Source: DATFVA01 sp963839165 (GTDB taxonomy: Bacteria; Bacteroidota; Ignavibacteria; Ignavibacteriales; Ignavibacteriaceae). Taken from it: DNA of 64,000 nucleotides. Position 1 is the first letter of the stretch; every line of letters begins with the position of its first letter. Both the position numbers and the translations under genes were made by a program. The stretch lies in assembly GCA_963839165.1 (NCBI GenBank), contig CAWIUG010000005.1, forward strand, positions 62,001 through 126,000, given 5' to 3'. The notes under the pieces are model-generated. The model worked only from the letters and a program-made list of their open reading frames with translations. It had not been told where the DNA came from and ran no database searches. This document shows positions 27,549 through 37,297 of the stretch, one piece after another.

Positions 27549-28604
27549 CTAATTACCTGTCACATAAGGATAGCTGCGGATTTTATTATTGGTGAAGGTT
27601 TCAGCGCTGAGCCCTTCAGCCCCCAGAAGTATATCATAAAACATATTATTAGCACCGAAGAGCACTGATTTAGCATTATAACCCAGTACCTGAAGATAGG
27701 CAATTGCAAATGCACTCAGCTGCCCATCAGTTGAATAAAATGCTATCTTCCTGTCGGAGGGGAGAGTCTGAAGGTTAGTGGAACTACTCAGGTCGGATGC
27801 CGACGGAGGCGGATTATACAGCACCGCACCCGGGGGATGGGAAATGCCGAGGATCAGTTGCCTATAAAGCAGGCCTGTATTATAGCAGACAATATAATAC
27901 TGATCCATACGGTCGGCAAGGTAAATGAAATCTATAGTTGCATCTCCTTCACTCCCAGTGAAGTTGTCGGCATAATCGGTTTCCATTACACGGCTTATAC
28001 GGTTCCTTACCTGTTCTGTTAATGAGCCGCCCGTAAGGTTGACATCAGGCAGGGGAGTATAATCTGGTTTGGATACAAGCTCCAGGTTGAAATTCCTTAA
28101 TATATTATTGTATTGCTGAAGAGCGTTCAACCATTCCGATGAAAAGTTATTATTCCAGGCTGCCATTCCATAATTCATTGAGAAAGTGTTTTCAAATCCA
28201 TAAAGGTGAAGAAGGCACGTGTAAAATGCAGATGACTGACCATTCATGCTTACTATAATAATTTTGGGATATTGCTCCGTATTTATACTATTCAGATAAG
28301 TGATCAGTTCACCATGCTGCTTGTTGACGGCATTTTCTATGTGCCCCGATGAAAATTCATCAGGCAGCCGGATATCTATAACCAGGTAAGTCTGTAAGTT
28401 ATTGAATACTTCATCAACATTTACCAATGAAGGCATATCATTTGAATTAATGTAATCACCGGTTTCTTCCAGGTAATATAATAATACGCCGCTGTTACTA
28501 AGCTTAAACTCAGGCGGGGTTGTTACATTATCTTTTAGGCAGCCCGAAAATAATGTTAAAACAACAATGATAGGAAAATATGCCGCTCTAATATTTTTTA
28601 TCAT
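27549..28604 (-). CDS. Lipoprotein with two rhodanese-like domains lacking the active Cys
   Basis: The 351-residue protein has a lipoprotein signal with lipobox LFSGC, so it should be anchored in the envelope. Residues about 60-165 form a rhodanese fold (VNVDEVFNNLQTYLVIDIRLPDEFSSGHIENAVN), but the catalytic loop reads VSMNGQSSAF instead of a Cys-x5-Arg/Lys loop. A second half also looks rhodanese-like and reads YSTDGQLSAF at the matching place, again without Cys. Sulfur transfer is therefore unlikely; binding or structural use is inferred. It overlaps the DUF4249 gene by 4 nt and is the last of a TonB-receptor operon. Confidence 0.72.
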   Translation of the reverse strand: MIKNIRAAYFPIIVVLTLFSGCLKDNVTTPPEFKLSNSGVLLYYLEETGDYINSNDMPSLVNVDEVFNNLQTYLVIDIRLPDEFSSGHIENAVNKQHGELITYLNSINTEQYPKIIIVSMNGQSSAFYTCLLHLYGFENTFSMNYGMAAWNNNFSSEWLNALQQYNNILRNFNLELVSKPDYTPLPDVNLTGGSLTEQVRNRISRVMETDYADNFTGSEGDATIDFIYLADRMDQYYIVCYNTGLLYRQLILGISHPPGAVLYNPPPSASDLSSSTNLQTLPSDRKIAFYSTDGQLSAFAIAYLQVLGYNAKSVLFGANNMFYDILLGAEGLSAETFTNNKIRSYPYVTGN

Positions 28605-29392
28605 GGCTGAAACGCATTCCCTTCCGCCACACCGATAAATAAGCCAATTGTATGATCTCCAATTACGTTCCAGGCAACTGATCCTCCACCTGAAGTGAAT
28701 GTATTGTTTTTCTGATCGCTTGCTGTCTTTGTAATGAAATATTTTTTATATACTTCATCAAAAGCGTATACCTTTATGTAAATTCTGTCGCTGTAAGTTG
28801 ACGTATTATAAGGAGCCGGAATGTCCATCGATCTAACCAGAACATTTGCGGGGTATTCATCGGGAGTAACAACCTCATAAAAATCGTTTGCCGACAACAA
28901 TTGTCCGCCCGAGGCCAAGAGCCATGCTGCGGCATAAACTTCTCCGGGTTTGGCAATCACTTCTGCAGATAGATACTGATTATCAACGTCTGTAACACCT
29001 GCAATTTCAGGAACTTCCGGTATAGTGGTTTTACTGTAAATAGATTTTGAATCTGTAGAGATGTAAAGTTCGTACTGACTATGCACTTTGATAGTAATTT
29101 GCTTCAGGGGTTTATAAATTCCATCTGCAAAATAATGAAGCGGGATGATCCTTACGCCGTCTTCCACCAGATACATTACTGCATCTTTTATCTCAGCTTT
29201 TTTGATATCGAATTCTTCTCCGAGGGGAAGTGTATGTGTTAATGTTATTCCCTGGAATTCCTGGAAAGCTGTAAGTTGTGCGCTAACTACTGTGTATTCG
29301 GTATAGGGAAGATCCACCACTACATCGGTGCTGTTCTCACATGAAGAGATCAGAAGAGCTAAAGCGGTAAGGAGAATCACCTTTCTTATCAT
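28601..29392 (-). CDS. DUF4249 family lipoprotein
   Basis: The 263-residue protein has a lipobox at LISSC and a DUF4249-like body (ITLTHTLPLGEEFDIKKAEIKDAVMYLVEDG), a family restricted to Bacteroidota and relatives and usually encoded next to a TonB-dependent receptor. It is thought to be an outer-membrane-associated partner of the receptor; its ligand is unknown. The start lies 1 nt after the receptor stop and the end overlaps the rhodanese-like lipoprotein gene, so all three are coupled. Confidence 0.78.
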   Translation of the reverse strand: MIRKVILLTALALLISSCENSTDVVVDLPYTEYTVVSAQLTAFQEFQGITLTHTLPLGEEFDIKKAEIKDAVMYLVEDGVRIIPLHYFADGIYKPLKQITIKVHSQYELYISTDSKSIYSKTTIPEVPEIAGVTDVDNQYLSAEVIAKPGEVYAAAWLLASGGQLLSANDFYEVVTPDEYPANVLVRSMDIPAPYNTSTYSDRIYIKVYAFDEVYKKYFITKTASDQKNNTFTSGGGSVAWNVIGDHTIGLFIGVAEGNAFQP

Positions 29393-29393
29393 A

Positions 29394-31709
29394 TCAGAAT
29401 TCCAGTTTAATTCCTGCCATAGGGATAACAGGAAAAAGACTAACCTGCTTTAATTTAGGTACATCTTTTCCCGCGGCGTTTTTTTCATATGTAACGTAGC
29501 GTGCGAATGCGTTATCCCTGTTGTAGACGTTATAAATGTTTAGGAAAGCTTCCCATTTTAATCCTGTCCAAATAAACTTGTATGAAGCGCTGAGATCAAG
29601 TTTATGATAAGCTGGAAGCTTGTAGCCGTTTCTCTCTGTAAAATTATACTTAATTCCGGAAGATTCATCCAGACCGGTTCCGTTGAAGACATACTGTCCT
29701 ATAGGCAGCGTAAAACCCTGACCTGAAGCGTATACCCAGGTTGCCCCAAATGTCCATGTATCGTCCGGTTCATAAGTCAGCACAACTGATACATCATGCC
29801 TGCGGTCATATCTGGGATAAAATATTTTCCCTGCATTAAGTTCATCAAACTTTTCGCGGGTCCACGATAGGGTGTAGCCAATCCATCCTGTAAAGGTACC
29901 GATGGTTCTGTTTATAAAAAATTCAACACCGTATGCTTCACCCTCACCTTGAACAAACTGGTCATCAATATTATTACTGCGTGGATTAAGTGTAGGGTCG
30001 TTTCTGAATTCATAAAGATTTTTTAGTCTTTTGTAATACCCTTCAATTGAGAAGTAATAATCTGTAAGTGTATAATCAAATCCTCCCACATACTGAATTG
30101 ATTTTCCGGGAGTGATGTTCTTTGTTGACGGATACCATAAGTCAGTAGGAAGTGCAATATCATTCCGTACTATAAGATGGAGAAACTGATGGGCTATAGC
30201 AAACGCTGCTTTTATCCTGAATTTTGAGAAGGGGGAGTAATCTGCAGAAACCCTGGGTTCAAAGCTCAGGTATTTCTGTTTATCGAAATAATAAACTCTT
30301 CCCCCGATATTTGCAAAAAGATCTTTGGTTATATGAGATTCATTCTGGAGGTAAAGCGAACCCTCAAGTGAATTAAGATCGAATCCTGCGAATGGATCGG
30401 TTTCTATAAGCGGATTATATACATCACTGTAAAGCAGGTGATAATTATGAAAAGCAAGATCAAACCCCATCTTCGATGTGTTATCTTCATTCCAGTGAAT
30501 CTCAACATTCTGTCGTACATCAAAATCCTTCAGGTTGGAAGATGAAAAGTAGTTTGAGAGTGTTCCCGGTGTGAGACTATCGGTTACCATCGTTTTAAAA
30601 CTATAATCAACATAGCTGACAAGACTGTTCGTAAATATTGAATTCGAATTGATCTGGATCCAGTTCAGTCCTGCAGCAAAGTTTTTCCATGAAATATCAT
30701 AGCTGGTCTTCTCCGCGGCAGAACTATAAACATTGTCCTGACTGTACATACCGCTTGCGAAGAGTACACTTTGTTCACTTAAATTTCCTGTAACTTTTCC
30801 GTTTATATCATAAAAGTTATACCTTGGAATTGTTGAGCTCTCATCAAAATGCTGCTGGTATAAATCATAATACATTTTCCTTCCGGAGATCATATAGGTT
30901 GCATTTTCACCGAGCGGACCTTCAAAAGTAGCATGGGAGTTAACTGCTCCCAGACTTATAATTCCTTTGTTCGATTCTTTCGTTCCCGAACGAAGTTTTA
31001 CATCCAGTATGCTCGATAGCCTTCCTCCGTACTCCGCCGGGAAAGCTCCTTTAATCAGTTTGACGTCTTTAATGGCATCCGAGTTAAAAGTACTTGCAAA
31101 GTTTCCAAGGTGGGAAGGGTTGTATATAATGATCCCATCTACCATTGTAAGTGTCTGATCCGGAGATCCGCCGCGGACATATAATCCGTTTGAAATTTCT
31201 GAAACTGTCGCAACTCCCGGAAGCATTTGTAATGCCCTGAAAAGATCTACTTCACCGCTGAGAGAGGGAAGCTTTTTAAGTATGTCAGGTGAGATATCAA
31301 CAGTGCTTATGTCAGGAGTTTTTTTCCTTTCACCCTTAACGATCACTTCCTCCAGCTTTATGTCCTCCGGTTCCAGCTCAATATTGAAACTAAACGTAGT
31401 CTTCGAACCATCTACCTTTAACTCACGGACAACAGTTTTGTAACCGATATATCTTGCAATCAGGAAATAATCACCTGGCGGAATATCCGGAATAACATAA
31501 AACCCGAACTGATTGGTTACAGCACCCCGGAAGGGGGGATTATCTAGAGAGAGGGTATCTTTATATAAAAGAATATTAGTTCTGATCAGGGCTTCACCTG
31601 TGGAGGCGTCTGTTATAAGTCCTGAAATCTTAACTTCCTTATTCTGGCACAATCCTGCTGAAGTGATCAGGGTAAGTAAAGCACTGATTAAGAGCGTGAA
31701 AGTTTTCAC
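29394..31709 (-). CDS. TonB-dependent receptor with carboxypeptidase-like N-terminal domain
   Basis: The 771-residue outer-membrane protein has a signal peptide ending near GLCQ. A carboxypeptidase-regulatory-like domain follows (KISGLITDASTGEALIRTNILLY to ARYIGYKTV), then a plug domain (GLYVRGGSPDQTLTMVDGIIIYNPSHLGNF, AEYGGRLSSILDVKLRSG) and a long beta-barrel ending in VSLFPVIPMAGIKLEF with a terminal Phe. It imports a substrate too large for porins using TonB energy. Substrate unknown. It is the first gene of the three-gene minus-strand operon with two lipoproteins. Confidence 0.92.
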   Translation of the reverse strand: MKTFTLLISALLTLITSAGLCQNKEVKISGLITDASTGEALIRTNILLYKDTLSLDNPPFRGAVTNQFGFYVIPDIPPGDYFLIARYIGYKTVVRELKVDGSKTTFSFNIELEPEDIKLEEVIVKGERKKTPDISTVDISPDILKKLPSLSGEVDLFRALQMLPGVATVSEISNGLYVRGGSPDQTLTMVDGIIIYNPSHLGNFASTFNSDAIKDVKLIKGAFPAEYGGRLSSILDVKLRSGTKESNKGIISLGAVNSHATFEGPLGENATYMISGRKMYYDLYQQHFDESSTIPRYNFYDINGKVTGNLSEQSVLFASGMYSQDNVYSSAAEKTSYDISWKNFAAGLNWIQINSNSIFTNSLVSYVDYSFKTMVTDSLTPGTLSNYFSSSNLKDFDVRQNVEIHWNEDNTSKMGFDLAFHNYHLLYSDVYNPLIETDPFAGFDLNSLEGSLYLQNESHITKDLFANIGGRVYYFDKQKYLSFEPRVSADYSPFSKFRIKAAFAIAHQFLHLIVRNDIALPTDLWYPSTKNITPGKSIQYVGGFDYTLTDYYFSIEGYYKRLKNLYEFRNDPTLNPRSNNIDDQFVQGEGEAYGVEFFINRTIGTFTGWIGYTLSWTREKFDELNAGKIFYPRYDRRHDVSVVLTYEPDDTWTFGATWVYASGQGFTLPIGQYVFNGTGLDESSGIKYNFTERNGYKLPAYHKLDLSASYKFIWTGLKWEAFLNIYNVYNRDNAFARYVTYEKNAAGKDVPKLKQVSLFPVIPMAGIKLEF

Positions 31710-32078
31710 ATGGAACTTTCAATCATTTTACTAAAAATATGAAAGAATTCTGCCTTACTCAATTATTTTCAAATAAATCTTGATGGTGAAAATTAGCCGG
31801 TGGTGGCGAATCTCCGCCGGCCGGCATCGTTATTAAACGCAAGTAGTTGATAATTGGCAAGTAAATCAGGTGGCATATTCTTTGGGATCATGTTCCGTTG
31901 CATTTACTACTACAGAGATACGTGTATAAAAACCAGGATATTTATTTTGATATAAGAGGGAAAATTTTGAACCGCGGCATTTCAAGAATGATTTATAAGA
32001 ACAACCAGGAAAATCAGATTTTACAGAGAGTTAACTGTGGAATCTTTATTAATCAACTAAATCAAATAAGGAGGTCTT
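31710..32078. other. Divergent intergenic region with GC-rich hairpin
   Basis: The 369 bp separate the minus-strand TonB receptor from satP and should hold both promoters. Apart from the GC-rich hairpin listed separately I see no gene. An open frame at 31898-32104 has no ribosome site and runs into satP. A strong AGGAGGT just before 32079 fixes the satP start. Confidence 0.5.
31796..31825. repeat. GC-rich hairpin (REP-like)
   Basis: GCCGGTGGTGG and CCGCCGGCCGGC can pair in 11 positions with one bulge around a 7-nt loop. It stands out in GC content from the AT-rich surroundings and is not followed by a T tract, so it looks like a dispersed repeat rather than a terminator. Confidence 0.45.
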
Positions 32079-32711
32079 ATGTCAGAGACTACTCACGTTG
32101 CTGAAACCGCATCAAAATCTACCCCATTACACGATCTGACGGCATCTTCAACAAGAATTACCGATACAACTGCAAATCCGGCTCCTCTCGGTCTGCTGGG
32201 ATTCGGTATGACAACCGTACTTTTGAATCTTCATAATGCAGGAATCTTTGGTATGAGCAGTATGATACTTGCAATGGGAATTTTCTACGGTGGTATGGCC
32301 CAGATTTTTGCCGGCTGGATGGAGTGGAAAAAGGGCAATACGTTCGGTACTACGGCTTTTACATCATACGGATTATTCTGGCTTACACTCGTCGGGCTTA
32401 TAGTAATGCCTAACTTTGGAGGGATAGCTGCAGCCGAAACCAGTGGCATGATAGCCTATCTGTTTATGTGGGGTTTATTCACGTTCTTTATGTGGATCGC
32501 CACATTAAAACATAATAAAGCGTTACAGGTTGTATTTTTTACTCTGTTTGTCTTATTTTGGCTCCTGGCTCTTGGTGATGCCACAGGAAGTTCAGCTATA
32601 AAAACGTTCACAGGCTATGAAGGTATATTCTGCGGTCTTTCAGCAGTTTACCTCGCCCTCGCACAGGTACTGAACGAAACCTACGGAAAAATAGTACTGC
32701 CAATAGGCTAA
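32079..32711 (+). CDS. satP: Acetate/succinate uptake transporter (SatP/YaaH family)
   Basis: The 210-residue membrane protein carries the family signature ANPAPLGLLGFGMTTVLLNL near residues 25-45 and six predicted helices. An example is FYGGMAQIFAGWMEWKKGNTFGTTAFTSYGLFW, which resembles the second family signature. SatP takes up acetate or succinate with protons as a channel-like oligomer. The start has AGGAGGT 5-6 nt upstream. It is 35 bp before acs, so uptake and activation of acetate are encoded together. Succinate as substrate cannot be excluded. Confidence 0.9.
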   Translation: MSETTHVAETASKSTPLHDLTASSTRITDTTANPAPLGLLGFGMTTVLLNLHNAGIFGMSSMILAMGIFYGGMAQIFAGWMEWKKGNTFGTTAFTSYGLFWLTLVGLIVMPNFGGIAAAETSGMIAYLFMWGLFTFFMWIATLKHNKALQVVFFTLFVLFWLLALGDATGSSAIKTFTGYEGIFCGLSAVYLALAQVLNETYGKIVLPIG

Positions 32712-32746
32712 GAGTTCATTAAAAAATAAATTACAGGAGTAAACTG

Positions 32747-34774
32747 ATGTCAACAAACATTAATGATGAAGTATCCGAATCCCAGATTGCGGTGCATTGG
32801 AAAGAAGAGGCCTATTTTCCGCCGGCAAAGGAATTTACTAAGCAGGCAAATGTGAAGGATGAAAAGGTTCTGGAACGTTTCTCGATGGAACACTTTCCTG
32901 ACTGCTATAAAGAATATGCGGATATGCTCGACTGGTATAAGCCATACGATCAGGTGCTCGATTCCAGCAATCCCCCCTTCTTTAAATGGTTTACCGGGGG
33001 AAAGATAAATGCTTCCTATAACTGTATAGACAGGCATCTTGATAAATACAAAAATAAAACTGCAATACATTTTGTACCTGAACCGGAAGATGAAGCAATT
33101 CAGCATATAACTTACCAGGAACTGTATGTTAAGGTTAATGAATTTGCTGCGCTGCTGAAAGATTTCTGCGGTGTTAAACCAGGCGATACAGTAACGCTTC
33201 ATATGCCGATGATCCCTGAAATAGCTGTTGCTATGCTGGCATGCGCCAGGATCGGGGCCATTCACTCACAGGTATTCTCGGGATTTTCGGGTAAAGCCTG
33301 CGGAGAAAGAATAGCTGATGCAAAGAGCAACGTCCTTGTTACTGCAGATTCTTATTATAGGGCAGGTACGCTTATCGATCATAAAGAGAAAGCTGACATA
33401 GCCTGTGATGAGGCTCAGAAGGAAGGTCAGAAAGTACAGAAAGTGCTCATCTTTGAACGTTACCCGGGAAAATATTCGGCACAGACTCCTCTGGTAGATG
33501 GCCGCGACTTCCTGGTTAACGATGTGATTAAAAATTATTATCATCAGAAAGTTGAACCGGAACAGCTGCCCTCTGAAGGTACGCTTTTCATAATGTATAC
33601 TTCGGGTTCAACAGGCAAACCTAAAGGCGCTCAGCATTCAATCGGCGGGTATATGGCGTATGTTACTGGAACTTCGAAATATATCCAGGATATTCATCCG
33701 GAAGATGTTTACTGGTGTATGGCAGATATCGGATGGATTACAGGTCATTCATATATCATTTATGGTCCTCTTGCCCTTGCAGCATCTTCAGTTATATTTG
33801 AAGGTGTTCCCACACATCCTGATGCAGGCAGACCCTGGCGCGTTGCTGAAGAACTTGATGTGAATATTTTCCATACATCTCCTACAGCTATCCGCGCGCT
33901 TCGCCGTGTTGGCCCTGATGAACCTTCAAAATATAATTACCATTTCAAACATATGACAACTGTAGGTGAGCCTATCGAACCTGAAGTATGGAGATGGTAT
34001 TATAATACGGTAGGTAAAAAAGAGGCTGCAATAGTGGATACATGGTGGCAGACTGAAACAGGAGGTTTTCTGTGTTCTACTATTCCTGGTGTTCATAATA
34101 TGAAACCTGGTAGTGCGGGCCCCGGTGTTCCGGGCATTTACCCGATTATCTTTGATGATGAGGGTAAACCCCTTCCTGCAGGAAGCGGTAAGGCAGGAAA
34201 TATATGTATTCAGAATCCATGGCCCGGAAGAATGCTTACTATCTGGGGCGATGATGATAGATTCGTAAGACAGTATTACGAAAGATATAATAAAGATCCG
34301 GAGAGTAAGAAATGGCAGGATTGGCCATACTTCGCGGGTGACGGCGCTGTGGAAGCCCCCGACGGTTACTTCAGAATTCTCGGAAGGATCGATGATGTTA
34401 TAAATGTTGCTGGTCATCGTCTTGGTACTAAGGAACTTGAATCTGCGGCACTTATGTGTCCGGAAGTTGGTGAAGCTGCTGTTGTGCCTGTTGCCGATCC
34501 AATAAAAGGAAAGATCCCTCATATATTCGTTTCCTTAAAGCCCGGTATCCAGGCTAGTCCGGAAATAGAAAAGAAAGTCTCCGCAACGCTTGCTACTGAA
34601 ATAGGACCTATAGCAAAACCGGGTAAAGTATGGATTGTCTCTGATATGCCCAAAACAAGATCCGGCAAAATAATGCGCCGTATTCTTTCGGCAATCGCAA
34701 ACAAACAGGACACCGGTGATATCACCACACTGGCTAATCCCCAGGTTGTTGAAGAAATAAAGAATATGTCCTGA
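32747..34774 (+). CDS. acs: Acetyl-CoA synthetase, AMP-forming
   Basis: The 675-residue enzyme activates acetate to acetyl-CoA through acetyl-AMP. Visible parts are the P-loop-like YTSGSTGKPKGAQHSIGG, DTWWQTETGGF, YFAGDGAVEAPDGYFRILGRIDDVINVAGHRLGT at the hinge, and the C-terminal PKTRSGKIMRR whose Lys641 is the catalytic residue that is acetylated in the known regulatory switch. A GGAG site precedes the ATG. It lies between satP and a protein-acyltransferase-like gene, with AcuB and AcuC following. Lys641 acetylation by the neighbour and removal by AcuC is inferred from these families. Confidence 0.96.
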   Translation: MSTNINDEVSESQIAVHWKEEAYFPPAKEFTKQANVKDEKVLERFSMEHFPDCYKEYADMLDWYKPYDQVLDSSNPPFFKWFTGGKINASYNCIDRHLDKYKNKTAIHFVPEPEDEAIQHITYQELYVKVNEFAALLKDFCGVKPGDTVTLHMPMIPEIAVAMLACARIGAIHSQVFSGFSGKACGERIADAKSNVLVTADSYYRAGTLIDHKEKADIACDEAQKEGQKVQKVLIFERYPGKYSAQTPLVDGRDFLVNDVIKNYYHQKVEPEQLPSEGTLFIMYTSGSTGKPKGAQHSIGGYMAYVTGTSKYIQDIHPEDVYWCMADIGWITGHSYIIYGPLALAASSVIFEGVPTHPDAGRPWRVAEELDVNIFHTSPTAIRALRRVGPDEPSKYNYHFKHMTTVGEPIEPEVWRWYYNTVGKKEAAIVDTWWQTETGGFLCSTIPGVHNMKPGSAGPGVPGIYPIIFDDEGKPLPAGSGKAGNICIQNPWPGRMLTIWGDDDRFVRQYYERYNKDPESKKWQDWPYFAGDGAVEAPDGYFRILGRIDDVINVAGHRLGTKELESAALMCPEVGEAAVVPVADPIKGKIPHIFVSLKPGIQASPEIEKKVSATLATEIGPIAKPGKVWIVSDMPKTRSGKIMRRILSAIANKQDTGDITTLANPQVVEEIKNMS

Positions 34775-34783
34775 TTATAATAA

Positions 34784-34819
34784 GCGGGGGTTCTATAACT
34801 TGGAACCTCCGTTTTTTTT
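34784..34819 (+). terminator. Rho-independent terminator after acs
   Basis: CGGGGGTTC pairs with GAACCTCCG (one G-U pair) around a short loop and is followed by eight T. It starts about 10 bp after the acs stop. It may attenuate rather than fully separate acs from the acyltransferase gene 41 bp further on. Confidence 0.85.
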
Positions 34820-34859
34820 ATATATTATTCCCATGGTTAATAATGGGAAATAATAACCA

Positions 34860-37274
34860 ATGTTCAGAATTATACCAGAAGGTCTCACCTATAAAGAACA
34901 CGTCTTACTTAAAAACGGACAGGGACTAATATTCAGACCCGCTTCTCTTGACGATATTCCTAAAGTTGAATCATTTATGACCCGGGTTTCCCGCGAGAGT
35001 CTTAGGATGCGGTTTATGGCTTCTGTCTCCCAGGTATCAGCCGATGTTATTAAACAGCTCTGCAGCGGTGATTTTAAATCCAGCGGATGTCTTCTTGCTC
35101 TTATGGGTAGTGATAGTGACTCAAAGGTAGTTGGCCTTGGTAATTATATTGCAGGTGGAAACAGCCATACTGCCGAGGTTGCTCTCCTTATTGAAGACGA
35201 TTTCCAGGGAAAGGGTATAGGCACTTTGCTTCTGGAACGACTCGCAGGAATGGCTGCGGCTAACGGATTCATTGAGTTTGAGGCTGAAGTTCTTCCCGAT
35301 AATCAGTCGATGATAAATGTATTTAAAAGTTCCGGTTTTGAACGACACCAGGTTTGGAATTCGGATACTGTGCATATTGAGCTTCCTGTAGGGAGCGCCG
35401 CGGCGTTGTGGGAGATTGCTGGTCTGCGTGAGAGGATTGCTGTAGCAAATTCCCTCGTCCCCCTGCTTCGTCCTGAAGTTGTTGCCGTTATAGGAGCCTC
35501 AAGAGATTCTTCTTCTATCGGCAATATTATTTTTAGAAATATTCTATCTGCTCACTTTACCGGCACTATTTATCCCGTTAATCCTCATTCGAATTCTGTC
35601 AACGGTATTAAGGCTTATTCATCTATCCGTGAGCTTCCTGAAAAAGCCGACCTTGCAGTGATAGCTGTAAATGCTGAAAAGGTATATGATGTTGTTCTTG
35701 AAGCAATTAAGGCTGGAACAAAAGGTTTTGTCGTTGTTCGGCTGGATTTGCTGATGCAGGTGCAGAGGGACTCGAGCGGCAGAAGAAACTTACTGAATTG
35801 GTGAGGGCTCACGGCGTGCGTCTCCTTGGTCCCAGCTGCCTTGGCGTTATGAACACAGATCCTAAAGTAAGCCTGAATGCGAGTATGGCCCCTGCAATTA
35901 TGCCGCCGGGGCATACAGGATTTTTTTCGCACTCTGCTGCTCTGGGACTAGTTATCCTTGAATATGCTCTTGAAAAAGGTGTCAGCTTTACCAGTTTCGT
36001 TTCAGCTGGAAACCGTGCGGATGTTTCCGGAAATGATCTCCTTCAGTACTGGGAGGAAGATCCGAATACAAAGATGGCTATTCTTTATCTTGAAACATTC
36101 GGTAATCCGCGCAGGTTTGTGAGAATAGCAAGGAGGATGACTAATAAGAAACCTATCTTATGTATTAAAAGCGGTAAAAGCATCGCCGGCAGGAAAACAA
36201 CCGAGCTAAAAAGTGGTATCATAAGAGCAGGGGAAAAGGAAGTGGAAGCCCTATTTCAGCAGACGGGAATAATACTTGCGCCTACTCTTCAAGACCTGTT
36301 TGACGTTGCTGTGGTGCTCGTCCATCAGCCGCTGCCGAAAGGCAACCGTGTAAGTATAATTGCTAACTCATCAGGAGTTGCAACATTATTTGCCGACGCT
36401 TGCGAGATGAACTATCTGAACGTCAGTGGTCCCGGCGTAATTGATCTTGGTGCTTTTACCTCACCAGACAAATATGAGGAAGCGGTTAAGGAGGCCTTAT
36501 TAAGCGATGAGGTTGATGCTCTTCTTGTCGGTTTTGCCTGTGTAGGCAGATGTTCAACTAAACCTATTGAAGCTGCAATCAGAAGAGGTGTAAAGTTTGC
36601 TGAGGAAAAAACCGGCATTCAGAAAACTGTTCTGCTCTGTATAATGGGAGCTGAAGGAACTATTTCAATTGAAGATGAATCGGGCAATGGAAATAAACCC
36701 ATCCAATTTCCCGCGTTCCGTTTTCCTGAATCAGCAGTAAGTGCTCTCGGCCGTATTATTAAATATGTTGAATACCGTAAAAAGCCTGCAGGCAAGCTTG
36801 TCTGGTTTAAAGATGTAAATGCAGGCGAAGCACGTTCTGTAGTACAGAAAGAACTGGAAAAAATAAAAGATCCGCATTCTGTTTCCGAAGTTGAAAAAGA
36901 AGTTTCTGTGGGTCTGCTTCAGAATTTTGGAATCGGATATGCCTCAACACAACCCTGGGGCGCACGGGTAATTGGTGTTCGCATAAAACCTGATCCTTTA
37001 TTCGGTCCGCTGATCGAAATAAATGCCTCTGACAAATCTATTTTAAGGATAACACCCCTGACTGACATTGATCTTGAGGAAACTCTCCAGGAAATGAACC
37101 TGACTGAAAAAAGAGGTATTAGTGAGGTAATTGGAAGATTGTCCCAGATGATTGAAGAACTTCCATGGCTACTGGGAACTCGAGGCAAAGGCTGCTGTTA
37201 CTGAAAGTCCTCTTTTTGTGGGTGAAATTAATATTAAGATTAAATCGGGCGGCGCGGAAAGACCAACATTTTAA
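34860..37274 (+). pseudogene. GNAT-acyl-CoA synthetase (NDP-forming)-like protein acyltransferase, two indels
   Basis: Read across two shifts this is an 804-residue protein. An N-terminal GNAT domain (about residues 20-170; VALLIEDDFQGKGIGTLLLERL) is followed by a CoA-binding domain (VVAVIGASRDSSSIGNIIFRNI). Succinyl-CoA-synthetase-like domains come next (LLGPSCLGVMNTD, GFFSHSAALG, IIANSSGVATLFADACE), and the tail resumes as ELEAKAAVTESPLFVGEI. Pat/YfiQ acyltransferases have the same parts with GNAT at the C-terminus; here the order is reversed, as in some other lineages. One T seems lost near 35737 and one G gained near 37175. Both sides are well conserved, so sequencing error is likely. Position between acs and acuBC supports a role in acetylating Acs. 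Confidence 0.82.
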
Positions 37275-37297
37275 ATTTCAATTAAGAGGGAATAAAA

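Noticed and set aside
31898..32104. A 68-codon frame upstream of satP
   Set aside because: It overlaps the satP start in another frame and has no ribosome site, whereas satP has a perfect one.
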